DNA of 64,000 nt from assembly GCF_000986785.1 (NCBI RefSeq), contig NZ_LAYY01000008.1, positions 1 to 64,000 of the forward strand, read 5' to 3'. The first letter of the stretch is position 1. Every line of letters begins with the position of its first letter. This document shows positions 40,201 through 47,962 of the stretch, piece after piece. Made by a program: the position numbers and the translations under genes. Under the pieces are notes generated by a model. That model searched no databases and was not told the origin of the DNA. It worked only from the letters and a program-made list of their open reading frames with translations. The DNA comes from Mesobacillus campisalis (GTDB taxonomy: Bacteria; Bacillota; Bacilli; Bacillales; Cytobacillaceae).

Positions 40201-42904
40201 ACACGAAAACATAGCTGTCGGATGTTGGCGGGGTAAAGGCAAGGTTGTCTCCATCCAGCCAGTTGCCGTCCATGACGTATTTGAACTCCACTTTCTTGCC
40301 TGCCTCAAGAGTGATTGGCTGGCTTTTCCAGACTTTTTCGTCAGGATTGTAGGTTAACGGGTTATTTTCCCCCTCCCATGAAAGCGGAGCCGATCCTCTT
40401 AAAATAACATTTTTAAAAACTTTGTTGCGGTCGATAGGTTTTTCGCTGTATTCCAGCGACCCGGAAACACTATAAATCTCAAAAGATTTCCCGGCAACTG
40501 CAAATTTCAAATCGCCATTTTCATCGCTTTTGACTACATCATTTCCAAGTGCATCACTTAAGGTGACATCGGTAATTTCCAGCTGGTTGTAAAGGCTGTT
40601 GACATCAATTTCTGTTTCACTTTCTGCTTTGTTGACAACCACCAGGAATTTGCCGCCCTCATCAGCCCGCTCATAGGCAAACAGATGCTGGTCCGCTGCC
40701 AGCTTTTTAAATGACCCTGTACTCAGGGCAGGCTCGCTTGTACGAAGTTCCGCGAGATTCGTATAAAACTGTTTCAATCCCAGATCTTGGTCTGTTTCAT
40801 CCCAAGGCATCATTTCCCGGTAATAGCGGTCTTTCCAGTCTGTTACCGAGTTATGGTCCTTGCTCTGGGATAGGCCTACTTCATCTCCATAATAGATGAT
40901 TGGCACACCAGGCAAAGTGAATTGGGCAGCAGCAGCAAGCCTTAGCTTGTCTTTATCTCCGCCCGCTTCAAACAGGAAGCGCGGCTGGTCATGGCTGTCG
41001 AGGAAATTCGCCATCACATATTCTTCCGGATAAGATTTCAGGTTTGCTTCAACCGTGTCAGCCAGAACTTTCATGGGCTGATTCTTGGCAAAGGTATCGA
41101 CAAGGGCGCCTCTCATGTCAAAATCCAGTGCGCCGTCGAGTTCACCGGCATACGAATTAATCTTTTCCCTGTTCTCCCAGACTTCTCCGAAGATAAAGGC
41201 ATCCGGTTTCATTTTCTTTACTTTATGGCGGAAATCCACCCAGAAGCTGTAGCTAGGCCCTGTTGCATGATCAAGGCGGAATCCGTCAAAATCAAGTTCC
41301 TCAAGCCAGTATGGCACAACCTTATCAAGAATATATTCCCTGGCTTCAGGGTTATCGTTATTGAATTTTGGCAGTTCGCCAATTCCGTAAAATGTTTCGT
41401 ATTTATCCGGCCACTGGGTGAAAGTGTACCAGTTGTAATATTGGCTGCTCTCCCCATTCTTCAGGGCATCCTGGAAGAACGGATGTCTATTGGATGTATG
41501 GTTTGGAACAAAATCATAAACAATCTTCAAGCCCTTTTGATGTGCGGTATCAATCAGCTGCTTCAGCAGTTCTTTGCTGCCGAAATGATTTTCAATGGCC
41601 ATAAAGTCGGCAGGATGGTATCCATGCGAATATGGCCCTTCAAAGACTGGGGAGAGCCAGATGGTGTTAACGCCAAGGCCCTTGATATAGTCGAGCTTGT
41701 CCAAAACTCCCTGCAGGTCGCCGCCCATCCAGCCTTTAAGGCGCTCGTCATAAGGCAGGTTTGGATCGCCCGGTGCATCGTTGGCTGTGTCCCCATTTTT
41801 AAAGCGGTCCACAAAAACGTGATAAATGACAGCTTCCTTTGCCCAATCAGGAGATTCAAACTGGTCTACATAGTAAGCAAATTCAGTTGCTTCCTGGGGA
41901 GTCAGGCTATTGGTGTCGGCGAATTGGGAGCCAGTGCCTTGCGGATCCCAGACATCAATGATGTATTTGACTCTCGTCTGTTCATCCTGCTTTGGAATAA
42001 TTCCTTCGAACACAGTTGTCGTAAGCCCGTTTGCCGTGGTTTCGGACTCTTGCTTCAAGCTGACAGCCTGTCCGTTTTCGGCCTTACCGCGGACACCGGC
42101 TGGCTTTGAACCATCAGAGGTAAAATAAAGCGCTCCCTCTTTGACTGAACCGTAATGCTGTACAGTAACCGTCACATTTACATCATCAGTAATGCCCGGC
42201 AACGCGGGTGAGAAAGCAAAATTATGGGTGACGTTCTTCGCTACAGGCAGGGACTTCCATCCTGCTATTTCATCGCTATAGACTTTCCCGCCCTCGACAA
42301 AGACAGCTTTCCGCTTTTCGCTTTTGACTTCAGTGTGCTTTGCATCTCCGAGAGCATATAGATATTCAATTTCTTCCCCGGCGTTGCCGGCAAGCTCAAT
42401 CTGCCACTTGCCTTCGGCCGTTTTCATCAGCGGTGTGACACTGTAATTGAAATCATTCAGGGTTGACCCGACTGTTGGCACAGCCCAATCTGGGGTCCCC
42501 TCAGGCAAAGTGACCTCCAGGGTCAATGATCCTGTAAATTTCGATAAATCCAGTCGGACATCCACTTTTCTTTCTTCGCCAGGGTGGAAGACAAAGATGT
42601 AATCGCCAGTTTGGGGCGGAGTAAAGCGGAGGTTCTCGCCTTCCATCCAGTTCCCGTTCATGACAAACTTGTATTCTACCTCTTTGCCTCCTGGAAGGTT
42701 TATAGGTTTGCTTTTCCACACCCCTTCTTCTCCAATAAAGTCCAGTGGATTGTTGTTTGAGGCCCAATCCAGCGTACTGGCATTTCCCCGTAAAACAACA
42801 TTGTCATACGCAGGGACTGCTGCTTCTGCAATTTGTGCAAACGGTACCACGAAAGTGGTAAACAAAAGCACAAATGCCAGTAGCGATGAAAAAATCCGTT
42901 TCAT
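37202..42904 (-). CDS. Secreted bifunctional amylopullulanase (two GH13 modules)
   Basis: This 1,900-residue secreted enzyme cleaves alpha-1,4 and alpha-1,6 bonds of starch and pullulan. In order: signal peptide (1-28, AEA cleavage site); X25-like starch-module domain (about 33-125); alpha-amylase GH13 with D545 (GFRLDHA), E574 (FGEVWE) and D639 (DSHDQ); second X25-like copy (about 825-915); two CBM41-like domains; CBM48-like domain; pullulanase GH13_14 with YNWGYDP (about 1428), D1547 (GFRFDLMG), E1576 (IGEGWD) and D1667 (EAHDNH); and a Gly-Asn-Pro tail. It resembles alkaline Bacillus amylopullulanases. AAGGAGG precedes the ATG, and two cre sites lie upstream. There is no LPXTG anchor or S-layer domain. 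Confidence 0.93.
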   Translation of the reverse strand: MKRIFSSLLAFVLLFTTFVVPFAQIAEAAVPAYDNVVLRGNASTLDWASNNNPLDFIGEEGVWKSKPINLPGGKEVEYKFVMNGNWMEGENLRFTPPQTGDYIFVFHPGEERKVDVRLDLSKFTGSLTLEVTLPEGTPDWAVPTVGSTLNDFNYSVTPLMKTAEGKWQIELAGNAGEEIEYLYALGDAKHTEVKSEKRKAVFVEGGKVYSDEIAGWKSLPVAKNVTHNFAFSPALPGITDDVNVTVTVQHYGSVKEGALYFTSDGSKPAGVRGKAENGQAVSLKQESETTANGLTTTVFEGIIPKQDEQTRVKYIIDVWDPQGTGSQFADTNSLTPQEATEFAYYVDQFESPDWAKEAVIYHVFVDRFKNGDTANDAPGDPNLPYDERLKGWMGGDLQGVLDKLDYIKGLGVNTIWLSPVFEGPYSHGYHPADFMAIENHFGSKELLKQLIDTAHQKGLKIVYDFVPNHTSNRHPFFQDALKNGESSQYYNWYTFTQWPDKYETFYGIGELPKFNNDNPEAREYILDKVVPYWLEELDFDGFRLDHATGPSYSFWVDFRHKVKKMKPDAFIFGEVWENREKINSYAGELDGALDFDMRGALVDTFAKNQPMKVLADTVEANLKSYPEEYVMANFLDSHDQPRFLFEAGGDKDKLRLAAAAQFTLPGVPIIYYGDEVGLSQSKDHNSVTDWKDRYYREMMPWDETDQDLGLKQFYTNLAELRTSEPALSTGSFKKLAADQHLFAYERADEGGKFLVVVNKAESETEIDVNSLYNQLEITDVTLSDALGNDVVKSDENGDLKFAVAGKSFEIYSVSGSLEYSEKPIDRNKVFKNVILRGSAPLSWEGENNPLTYNPDEKVWKSQPITLEAGKKVEFKYVMDGNWLDGDNLAFTPPTSDSYVFVFDALDQRKIDVQLYQQKVTTKLKIHYQPKTGDTKDWNLWVWPDGMSGQVFNFTGEDEFGKVAELELDGDHNRVGFIVRTDSWEKDGGDRFIDGIWDGNDEVWVKAGDDKVYTENPDGTTPAKTYDNLEVKFNYYRHDLNYDNWDIWVWTDKSEGQALKLDKTTSYGKQGTLKLENLGGASKVGFIVRKSDWSEKDIAEDRFITKFSADGKAEVWLAQGQARIFDNPAKVDRDPRITKAAIDELNKITFETNFPFPLSEEENAGIQLTGAEIEKVEAAVKDAGDVVNKVIITTKGELDLAKVYKVSKKGYGEATVTMGKVIGSNSFEEKFYYDGNDLGNTYSRESTKFRLWAPTASEAKLVTYEKWDSTSGTEHSMARAENGTWTAELEGDQNGTLYTYKVKIGDSWNEAVDPYVRAVAVNGDKGAVMDLNKTNPENWSTKKPKFGNPEDAIIYEAHVRDLTIHPESGVPDHLKGKFLGVAEAGTTGPDGVKTGLDHIKDLGITHLQFIPMYDYNTASVDETKLDTPQYNWGYDPKNYNAPEGSYSTNPYEPAVRINEMKQMIQTLHDHDIRIVMDVVYNHMFSAYESNLHQLVPGYYYRYNEDGTLSNGTGVGNDTASEHKMMRKLIVDSVVYWAKEYNIDGFRFDLMGIHDVETMNEVRKALDEIDPSIIMIGEGWDLATNLDPEQKANQKNAYKMPGIAHFNDDIRDGLKGSVFDDRDNGFVNGKANMEQRIKKGIVGGIPYNDDIKTFSVDPEQTVTYVEAHDNHTLWDKLELTNPQDSEEDRKKMHKLASSILLTSQGISFIHGGQEFMRTKGGDHNSYKSPDSVNQMDWERRSEFDAEVEYMKGLIELRKAYPAFRMTTAEEIQNNLTFLDAPANAVAFWLNASANGGKEGKLAIAYNANKTPVVIKLPENGKWKVLANGVEAGTEGLETIKGDTVTIPALSAYVLNLKPEKQKTPGEGNKPGNGNNPGNGNKPGNGNNPGDGNKPGNGKNPGN

Positions 42905-42933
42905 ATGTATCCTCCTTGTTCATTATTAAAATG

Positions 42934-42947
42934 TGAAATCGTTTGCA
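42934..42947. promoter_or_regulatory. Catabolite-responsive element (cre), start-proximal
   Basis: TGCAAACGATTTCA on the minus strand fits the CcpA consensus TGNAANCGNWNNCA fully. It lies about 30 bp upstream of the amylopullulanase ATG. Confidence 0.75.
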
Positions 42948-42973
42948 CAAAAGAGTAAAAAAAGATAGATTAT

Positions 42974-42987
42974 TGCAAGCGGTTTCA
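42974..42987. promoter_or_regulatory. Catabolite-responsive element (cre), distal
   Basis: TGAAACCGCTTGCA on the minus strand also fits the cre consensus, 40 bp upstream of the first. Paired sites fit glucose repression of a starch-degrading enzyme. Confidence 0.7.
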
Positions 42988-43090
42988 TATTTTCATATAT
43001 TAGAGTAGCATGCTGCCTGGGTGAATACAATAGGATTTTTCCGCTATTTTCATCCTCTAAAATTTCAAATACCTGAAGGAAAATGCAGAA

Positions 43091-43124
43091 AAACCTCGAT
43101 TCTTGTTGAATCGAGGTTTTTTCC
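43091..43124 (-). terminator. Terminator of sdhCAB, displaced from sdhB
   Basis: AAAAACCTCGATTC and GAATCGAGGTTTTTT form a near-perfect stem. It lies 162 bp beyond the sdhB stop, the gap being filled by the repeat element. Confidence 0.85.
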
Positions 43125-43130
43125 AGTATG

Positions 43131-43284
43131 TCGGGCCTGATCAAGGCGCTTCCGCTTTTCTAGTGTCCAACTCCAGCGCCTAGGCCCTCGGGTCATAAGC
43201 CATTCTCCGCCAGAAGTCAAAGAGCGACTTCTTCTGGAGACTGTCTTATGCCTGTCGGGCCTGAACAAGGCGCTTCCGCTTTTC
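43131..43284. repeat. Intergenic repeat element with 30-bp direct terminal repeats
   Basis: TCGGGCCTGATCAAGGCGCT + TCCGCTTTTC (43131-43160) recurs with one mismatch at 43255-43284. Between them are CTCCAGCGCC, CCTCGGGTCATAAGCC and a small hairpin (AGAAGTC/GACTTCT). I recognise the GCGCTTCCGCTTTTC...CTCCAGCGCC...TCATAAGC layout as a dispersed intergenic repeat of Bacillaceae, from memory. It abuts the sdhB stop codon by one base. Confidence 0.75.
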
Positions 43285-43285
43285 C

Positions 43286-44047
43286 TTAGACCTGATCGCT
43301 TCCAAAGAAGTTTTTGAAGGCCTGGATGCTTGTGTCTCGGTTCAAGGCGGCGATGGATGTGGTCAGCGGGATGCCTTTCGGGCAGGACTGCACACAGTTT
43401 TGCGAGTTTCCGCAATTGGTAAGGCCGCCGTCGCCCATGATGGCTTCTAGACGCTCGGCCTTGTTCATTTCGCCTGTTGGATGGGCATTGAAAAGACGAA
43501 CCTGGGAAAGTGGTGCTGGTCCGATGAAATCGGATTTGCTGTTTACATTCGGGCAAGCTTCAAGGCAGACACCGCAAGTCATGCACTTGGACAGCTCGTA
43601 TGCCCATTGGCGCTTGCGTTCCGGCATGCGCGGTCCCGGTCCAAGGTCATAGGTTCCGTCAATAGGAATCCATGCTTTTACACGCTTTAATGAATCGAAC
43701 ATTCTGCTGCGATCAACCTGCAGGTCGCGGATCACCGGGAATGTTTTCATCGGCTCAAGCCTGATTGGCTGCTCAAGCTTGTCCACTAGGGCGGTACAGG
43801 ACTGGCGCGGCTTTCCGTTGATTACCATTGAGCAGGCGCCGCACACTTCTTCAAGGCAGTTCATGTCCCATGAAACCGGCACCGTTTCTTCCCCTTTGGC
43901 ATTAACCGGGTTTCGGCGGATTTCCATCAATGCGGAAATCACATTCATATTTTGACGATAAGGCAGGACAAATTCTTCCTCATAAGGGGCTGAGTCTGGA
44001 GTGTCCTGACGTGTGACGATAAATCGGACTGTTTTGTTTTCAGCCAT
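43286..44047 (-). CDS. sdhB: Succinate dehydrogenase iron-sulfur subunit
   Basis: This subunit passes electrons from SdhA flavin to the membrane cytochrome. The protein has 253 residues. The [2Fe-2S] ligands are C64, C69, C72 and C84. The [4Fe-4S] and [3Fe-4S] ligands lie in CMTCGVCLEACP (about 155-166) and CGNSQNCVQSCPKG (about 212-225). It is the last gene of sdhCAB, 6 bp after sdhA. The stop codon touches a repeat element. Confidence 0.97.
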   Translation of the reverse strand: MAENKTVRFIVTRQDTPDSAPYEEEFVLPYRQNMNVISALMEIRRNPVNAKGEETVPVSWDMNCLEEVCGACSMVINGKPRQSCTALVDKLEQPIRLEPMKTFPVIRDLQVDRSRMFDSLKRVKAWIPIDGTYDLGPGPRMPERKRQWAYELSKCMTCGVCLEACPNVNSKSDFIGPAPLSQVRLFNAHPTGEMNKAERLEAIMGDGGLTNCGNSQNCVQSCPKGIPLTTSIAALNRDTSIQAFKNFFGSDQV

Positions 44048-44053
44048 GCCTTT

Positions 44054-45811
44054 TTACTCCCCCTTCTTCTTCGAATAGTCGCGCTTACGCGGTTTAATCA
44101 GCGATACATCCACATCTTCATAATGGAATTGAGGTGCCGCATCAGGACCAGCGAACTTGGCCATAGTCGTCTTCAGGAAGTCCTCGTCATTGCGGTCCGG
44201 GAATTCCGGCTTGTAATGGGCTCCACGGCTTTCATTACGATTGTAGGCACCGATTGTGATAACCCGCGCAAGCTGAAGCATGTTTTGAAGCTGGCGTGTA
44301 AATACCGCTCCCTGATTGCTCCATTTCGCTGTATCGTTAATATTGATATTTTTATAGCGGTCCATCAGTTCGACGATCTTTTCATCGGTTTTCAACAGCT
44401 TGTCATTGTAGCGGACAACGGTAACATTGTCTGTCATCCATTCGCCAAGCTCTTTATGAAGCACATAGGCATTCTCGGTACCGTTCAAGGACAGAATGCT
44501 GTTCCATTTGTCTTCTTCCTGTTTGACATGACGGTCGAACACAGAGGAAGAAACGGCATCAGCGCTCTTTTCAAGTCCGCTGATGTAACGGATTGCGTTA
44601 GGACCTGCAACCATTCCGCCATAAATGGCAGAAAGAAGGGAGTTTGCTCCAAGTCGGTTGGCACCATGCTGGGAATAATCACACTCACCAGCCGCAAACA
44701 ATCCTGGAATATTGGTCATCTGGTCATAGTCAACCCATAATCCGCCCATTGAGTAGTGGACCGCAGGGAAAATTTTCATTGGGACTTTGCGCGGGTCATC
44801 GCCCATGAACTTTTCATAGATTTCAATGATTCCGCCAAGTTTGATATCCAGTTCCTTTGGATCTTTATGCGAAAGGTCAAGATAAACCATGTTTTCGCCA
44901 TTGATTCCGAGCTTTTGCTCTACGCACACATCGAAGATCTCACGAGTGGCGATATCCCGCGGAACCAGGTTTCCGTACGCCGGATATTTTTCTTCAAGGA
45001 AATACCATGGCTTTCCATCTTTATAGGTCCAAACCCGTCCGCCTTCACCGCGGGCAGATTCACTCATCAGGCGAAGCTTGTCATCGCCCGGGATGGCTGT
45101 CGGGTGGATCTGGATGAACTCGCCGTTTGCATAATATGCGCCCTGCTGATAGGCAATGGAAGCAGCAGAACCGGTATTGATAACCGAGTTGGTTGATTTT
45201 CCGAAGATGATTCCCGGGCCTCCTGTGGCCAGAATGACGGCATCCGCAGCGAATGATTTTATTTCCATTGTTTTCAGGTCTTGTGCAACGATCCCGCGGC
45301 AGACGCCTTCATCGTCAATTACCGTTCCTAGGAATTCCCACCCTTCATACTTGGTGACAATTCCGGCCACTTCATGGCGGCGGACCTGCTCGTCCAAAGC
45401 ATATAGCAGCTGCTGCCCTGTTGTCGCACCAGCAAAAGCTGTACGGTGATGCTGGGTGCCTCCAAAACGGCGGAAATCAAGCAGTCCTTCAGGCGTCCGG
45501 TTAAACATGACGCCCATCCGGTCAAGCAGATGGATGATTCCCGGCGCAGCTTCTGTCATGGCCTTTACAGGCGGCTGGTTCGCAAGGAAGTCCCCTCCAT
45601 AAACAGTGTCGTCAAAGTGCTCCCAAGGAGAGTCACCTTCACCTTTTGTATTAACCGCTCCATTGATGCCTCCCTGTGCACAAACAGAGTGGGAACGCTT
45701 TACTGGCACGAGTGAAAACAGCTCGCATGGTGTACCAGCTTCGGCAACCTTGATGGCCGCCATCAAGCCGGCCAGCCCCCCGCCTACTATGATAACCTTA
45801 CCTTTACTCAT
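44054..45811 (-). CDS. sdhA: Succinate dehydrogenase flavoprotein subunit
   Basis: It oxidises succinate to fumarate with covalently bound FAD. The protein has 585 residues, with the FAD-binding GGGLAGLMAAIKVAE (about 9-23), the flavinylation-site region RSHSVCAQGGINGA (about 39-52) and the active-site RLGANSLLSAIYGG motif near 388-401. It lies 64 bp after sdhC and 6 bp before sdhB. It belongs to the menaquinone-linked Bacillus-type complex. Confidence 0.97.
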   Translation of the reverse strand: MSKGKVIIVGGGLAGLMAAIKVAEAGTPCELFSLVPVKRSHSVCAQGGINGAVNTKGEGDSPWEHFDDTVYGGDFLANQPPVKAMTEAAPGIIHLLDRMGVMFNRTPEGLLDFRRFGGTQHHRTAFAGATTGQQLLYALDEQVRRHEVAGIVTKYEGWEFLGTVIDDEGVCRGIVAQDLKTMEIKSFAADAVILATGGPGIIFGKSTNSVINTGSAASIAYQQGAYYANGEFIQIHPTAIPGDDKLRLMSESARGEGGRVWTYKDGKPWYFLEEKYPAYGNLVPRDIATREIFDVCVEQKLGINGENMVYLDLSHKDPKELDIKLGGIIEIYEKFMGDDPRKVPMKIFPAVHYSMGGLWVDYDQMTNIPGLFAAGECDYSQHGANRLGANSLLSAIYGGMVAGPNAIRYISGLEKSADAVSSSVFDRHVKQEEDKWNSILSLNGTENAYVLHKELGEWMTDNVTVVRYNDKLLKTDEKIVELMDRYKNININDTAKWSNQGAVFTRQLQNMLQLARVITIGAYNRNESRGAHYKPEFPDRNDEDFLKTTMAKFAGPDAAPQFHYEDVDVSLIKPRKRDYSKKKGE

Positions 45812-45875
45812 CGTGACTCACTCCCTCAATCCTAAGTCTGACTTCGTGTTCTGAAATATAGTAATAGATTAATAA

Positions 45876-46484
45876 TTAGATAAATGCAACGAGTGCACGG
45901 ATTCCAATCACGGACAATACTACAAAAATACCGATCGTAACATAGGTTGATATAACCTGGGAACGCGGGGAAACCGTGATGCCCCAGCTAACAAGGAAAG
46001 ACCATAGCCCGTTGGCAAAGTGGAAAATCGCAGACAGGACGCCGACTACGTAGAAGATGAACATGAAGGGCGATGCAAGGATATCCGCCATCATATTGAA
46101 GTTCACTTCGGCACCAAATGCAGCCGCAATCCGTGTTTCCCAGACATGCCACGCGATGAATACGAGCGTGATGATGCCAGTTATACGCTGAAGCATGAAC
46201 ATCCAGTTACGGAAATAGCCGTATCTGCTGGTATTGTTTTTTGCTGTAAAAGCGATGTAGATCCCATAAATCGCATGAAATAACAGCGGCAAATAAATAA
46301 CAAACACTTCAAGGAAGATCCGGAACGGAAGTCCTTCCATGAAGTGGGCTGCATTATTGAATGCCTCCGGCCCCTGTGTTGCGAAGTGGTTGATGACCAG
46401 GTGCTGGACAAGGAAAAGCCCGACCGGTATAACCCCTAGCAATGAATGAAGTCTGCGCCACAAAAACTCTTGATTTCTTGCCAT
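45876..46484 (-). CDS. sdhC: Succinate dehydrogenase cytochrome b558 subunit
   Basis: This di-haem membrane anchor of complex II has 202 residues and five transmembrane helices. Candidate haem-ligand histidines lie in RLHSLLG, LVQHLVINHF, LLFHAIYG and FIAWHVWE. The start is ATG 46484 after GAGGGGG. An in-frame start 9 codons upstream has no RBS. An extended -10 (TGATATACT, 46580-46588 region, minus strand) is a candidate promoter about 95 bp upstream. Confidence 0.95.
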   Translation of the reverse strand: MARNQEFLWRRLHSLLGVIPVGLFLVQHLVINHFATQGPEAFNNAAHFMEGLPFRIFLEVFVIYLPLLFHAIYGIYIAFTAKNNTSRYGYFRNWMFMLQRITGIITLVFIAWHVWETRIAAAFGAEVNFNMMADILASPFMFIFYVVGVLSAIFHFANGLWSFLVSWGITVSPRSQVISTYVTIGIFVVLSVIGIRALVAFI

Positions 46485-46954
46485 ATGTATACCCCCTCGA
46501 TAATTGGACATGATGTCAGGCCTAACTTCCTTCTCAGCGTTAAGCGATTAAAGTTTTAAACCTGCCACCCTTAATAAATAGTATATCAATTCTTACAATT
46601 ATGTGACATGTCCATTTTACTCCCGAAAGATTGGACCGTCAAGAAAACGGATACAGAAAAAATGGCTATATGAATAAAGTTTCAGCAAATAACCAGATAT
46701 TGTCTTTCCCCTGTTTTTTGTTTGTTCAATGACCTTCCCCTTATATATCAGGATAATTTTCTTTTGCCATATTCCATTATTACACAGTTATAGCATCCAA
46801 TATTTAATCTTTAACAGCGGAATACTAGGGTATGAACATTAATACAATGACAACTAAAAAAAACGCCTCGAATTTTATTGTGAAACTTCAAGAATACATA
46901 CCAGATTGGTATAGAAATTGTATATAATAGATTCATAGAAAGAGGGGAAAGCTT
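46485..46954. other. Divergent intergenic region between sdhC and yslB
   Basis: It contains no gene in 470 bp. It is AT-rich and carries the sdhC candidate promoter and a TATAAT-like -10 for yslB (46923-46928) without a convincing -35. I see no repeat or riboswitch. Confidence 0.6.
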
Positions 46955-47392
46955 TTGAGTGAATTATCTGCTACCGAAAACCAGCATGAGAGCCAGCAGC
47001 CTTCCGTTTCCCTTTTCGGGCATGAACTGATCAGGGGAGTGCTGCTGCAGGAACTTCTAGGCAAGGATGCACCTGAAATCCTTTACTGGGCAGGAAAAAA
47101 ACTCGCCCGCGTGTATCCTCTTGACAATTTTGATGATATTGTACATTTTTTCCAGGCGGCGGACTGGGGCCGCCTTGCGATCAAGGAAGAAAAACGCCGG
47201 GAAATCCACCTGGAGCTTACCGGACACTTGGTAACTGGCAGGCTGCAGGAAGGTAAAAATCCGACCTTCCAGCTTGAAGCCGGCTTCCTGGCGCAGCAAA
47301 TGGAGAGGCTGAAAAGTACGCCAGCCGAGGCTTTCGAGCATCCGCATAAACGCTCCGGCAAAATCGAATTTACTGTCAAGTGGGACCATTAG
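46955..47392 (+). CDS. YslB family protein (DUF2507)
   Basis: This 145-residue cytosolic protein matches B. subtilis YslB in position (between lysC and sdhC) and in features: FGHELIRGVLLQELLGKD near residues 21-38, IHLELTGHL near 84-92 and a C-terminal KIEFTVKWD. The fold is probably V4R-like. The function is unknown. The start is TTG with GAGGGG 7 bases upstream. It is convergent with lysC, with a shared terminator. Confidence 0.85.
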   Translation: MSELSATENQHESQQPSVSLFGHELIRGVLLQELLGKDAPEILYWAGKKLARVYPLDNFDDIVHFFQAADWGRLAIKEEKRREIHLELTGHLVTGRLQEGKNPTFQLEAGFLAQQMERLKSTPAEAFEHPHKRSGKIEFTVKWDH

Positions 47393-47408
47393 GAACCTGT
47401 TAGTTGGA

Positions 47409-47446
47409 CAAAAAGCTTTCGGCGTAAAAAACGCGAAAGCTTTTTG
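47409..47446. terminator. Bidirectional terminator between yslB and lysC
   Basis: AAAAAGCTTTCG and CGAAAGCTTTTT are perfect arms with A and T tracts; TTGTTGTTTTTA follows on the plus strand. Confidence 0.9.
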
Positions 47447-47467
47447 TTGTTTTTATTTTGATTATAT

Positions 47468-47962
47468 TTAGGAATTGACAGGGATGTGCGAAAGCTCGAA
47501 AGCATCATGAAGCGCTTCGACCGCTTTTACCATCGATGCCTGCTCCACAACGGTGGAAACTTTGATTTCGGACGTGCTTACCATTTTCACCTGGATGCCT
47601 TCCTCTGCAAGCACTTCAAACATTTTGGCGGCTACGCCCGGATTCGAAATCATTCCCGCTCCGACAATCGAAACTTTTGAAAGTCCGGTCTCTGATTCAA
47701 CGCTCTGATAGTTCAACAATTCCTTGCTGCCTTCAAGTACATCAAGGGTTTCAGCGAGGTCTCCGCTTTTGATGGAAAAGGAAATGTTCGCCTTGTCCGT
47801 CCCTGTTCCGCTTTGAACGATGATATCGACATTGATATGATGTTTAGCCAAGGTAGAAAAGATGGTTGGCATGCTTGTGAGTGAGTTATCCAGCCCAAGG
47901 ACGCTTACTCTGGTAATTTGATCTTCAAACGCGATTCCGCGGACAACTAAATTTTGTTCCAT
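47468..47962 (-). CDS. lysC: Aspartokinase II beta subunit from internal start
   Basis: GAGGAGG lies 8 bases before the ATG at codon 246 of lysC, in frame. Translation from there gives a 164-residue protein consisting of the two ACT domains. B. subtilis LysC is known to be alpha2beta2 with the beta subunit made this way from an equivalent methionine. Confidence 0.75.
   Translation of the reverse strand: MEQNLVVRGIAFEDQITRVSVLGLDNSLTSMPTIFSTLAKHHINVDIIVQSGTGTDKANISFSIKSGDLAETLDVLEGSKELLNYQSVESETGLSKVSIVGAGMISNPGVAAKMFEVLAEEGIQVKMVSTSEIKVSTVVEQASMVKAVEALHDAFELSHIPVNS

Noticed and set aside
43065-43556. Minus-strand frame overlapping the end of sdhB
   Set aside because: It lies in another frame of sdhB and the adjoining repeat element. 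Its composition (Arg/Ser-rich) is that of a shadow.
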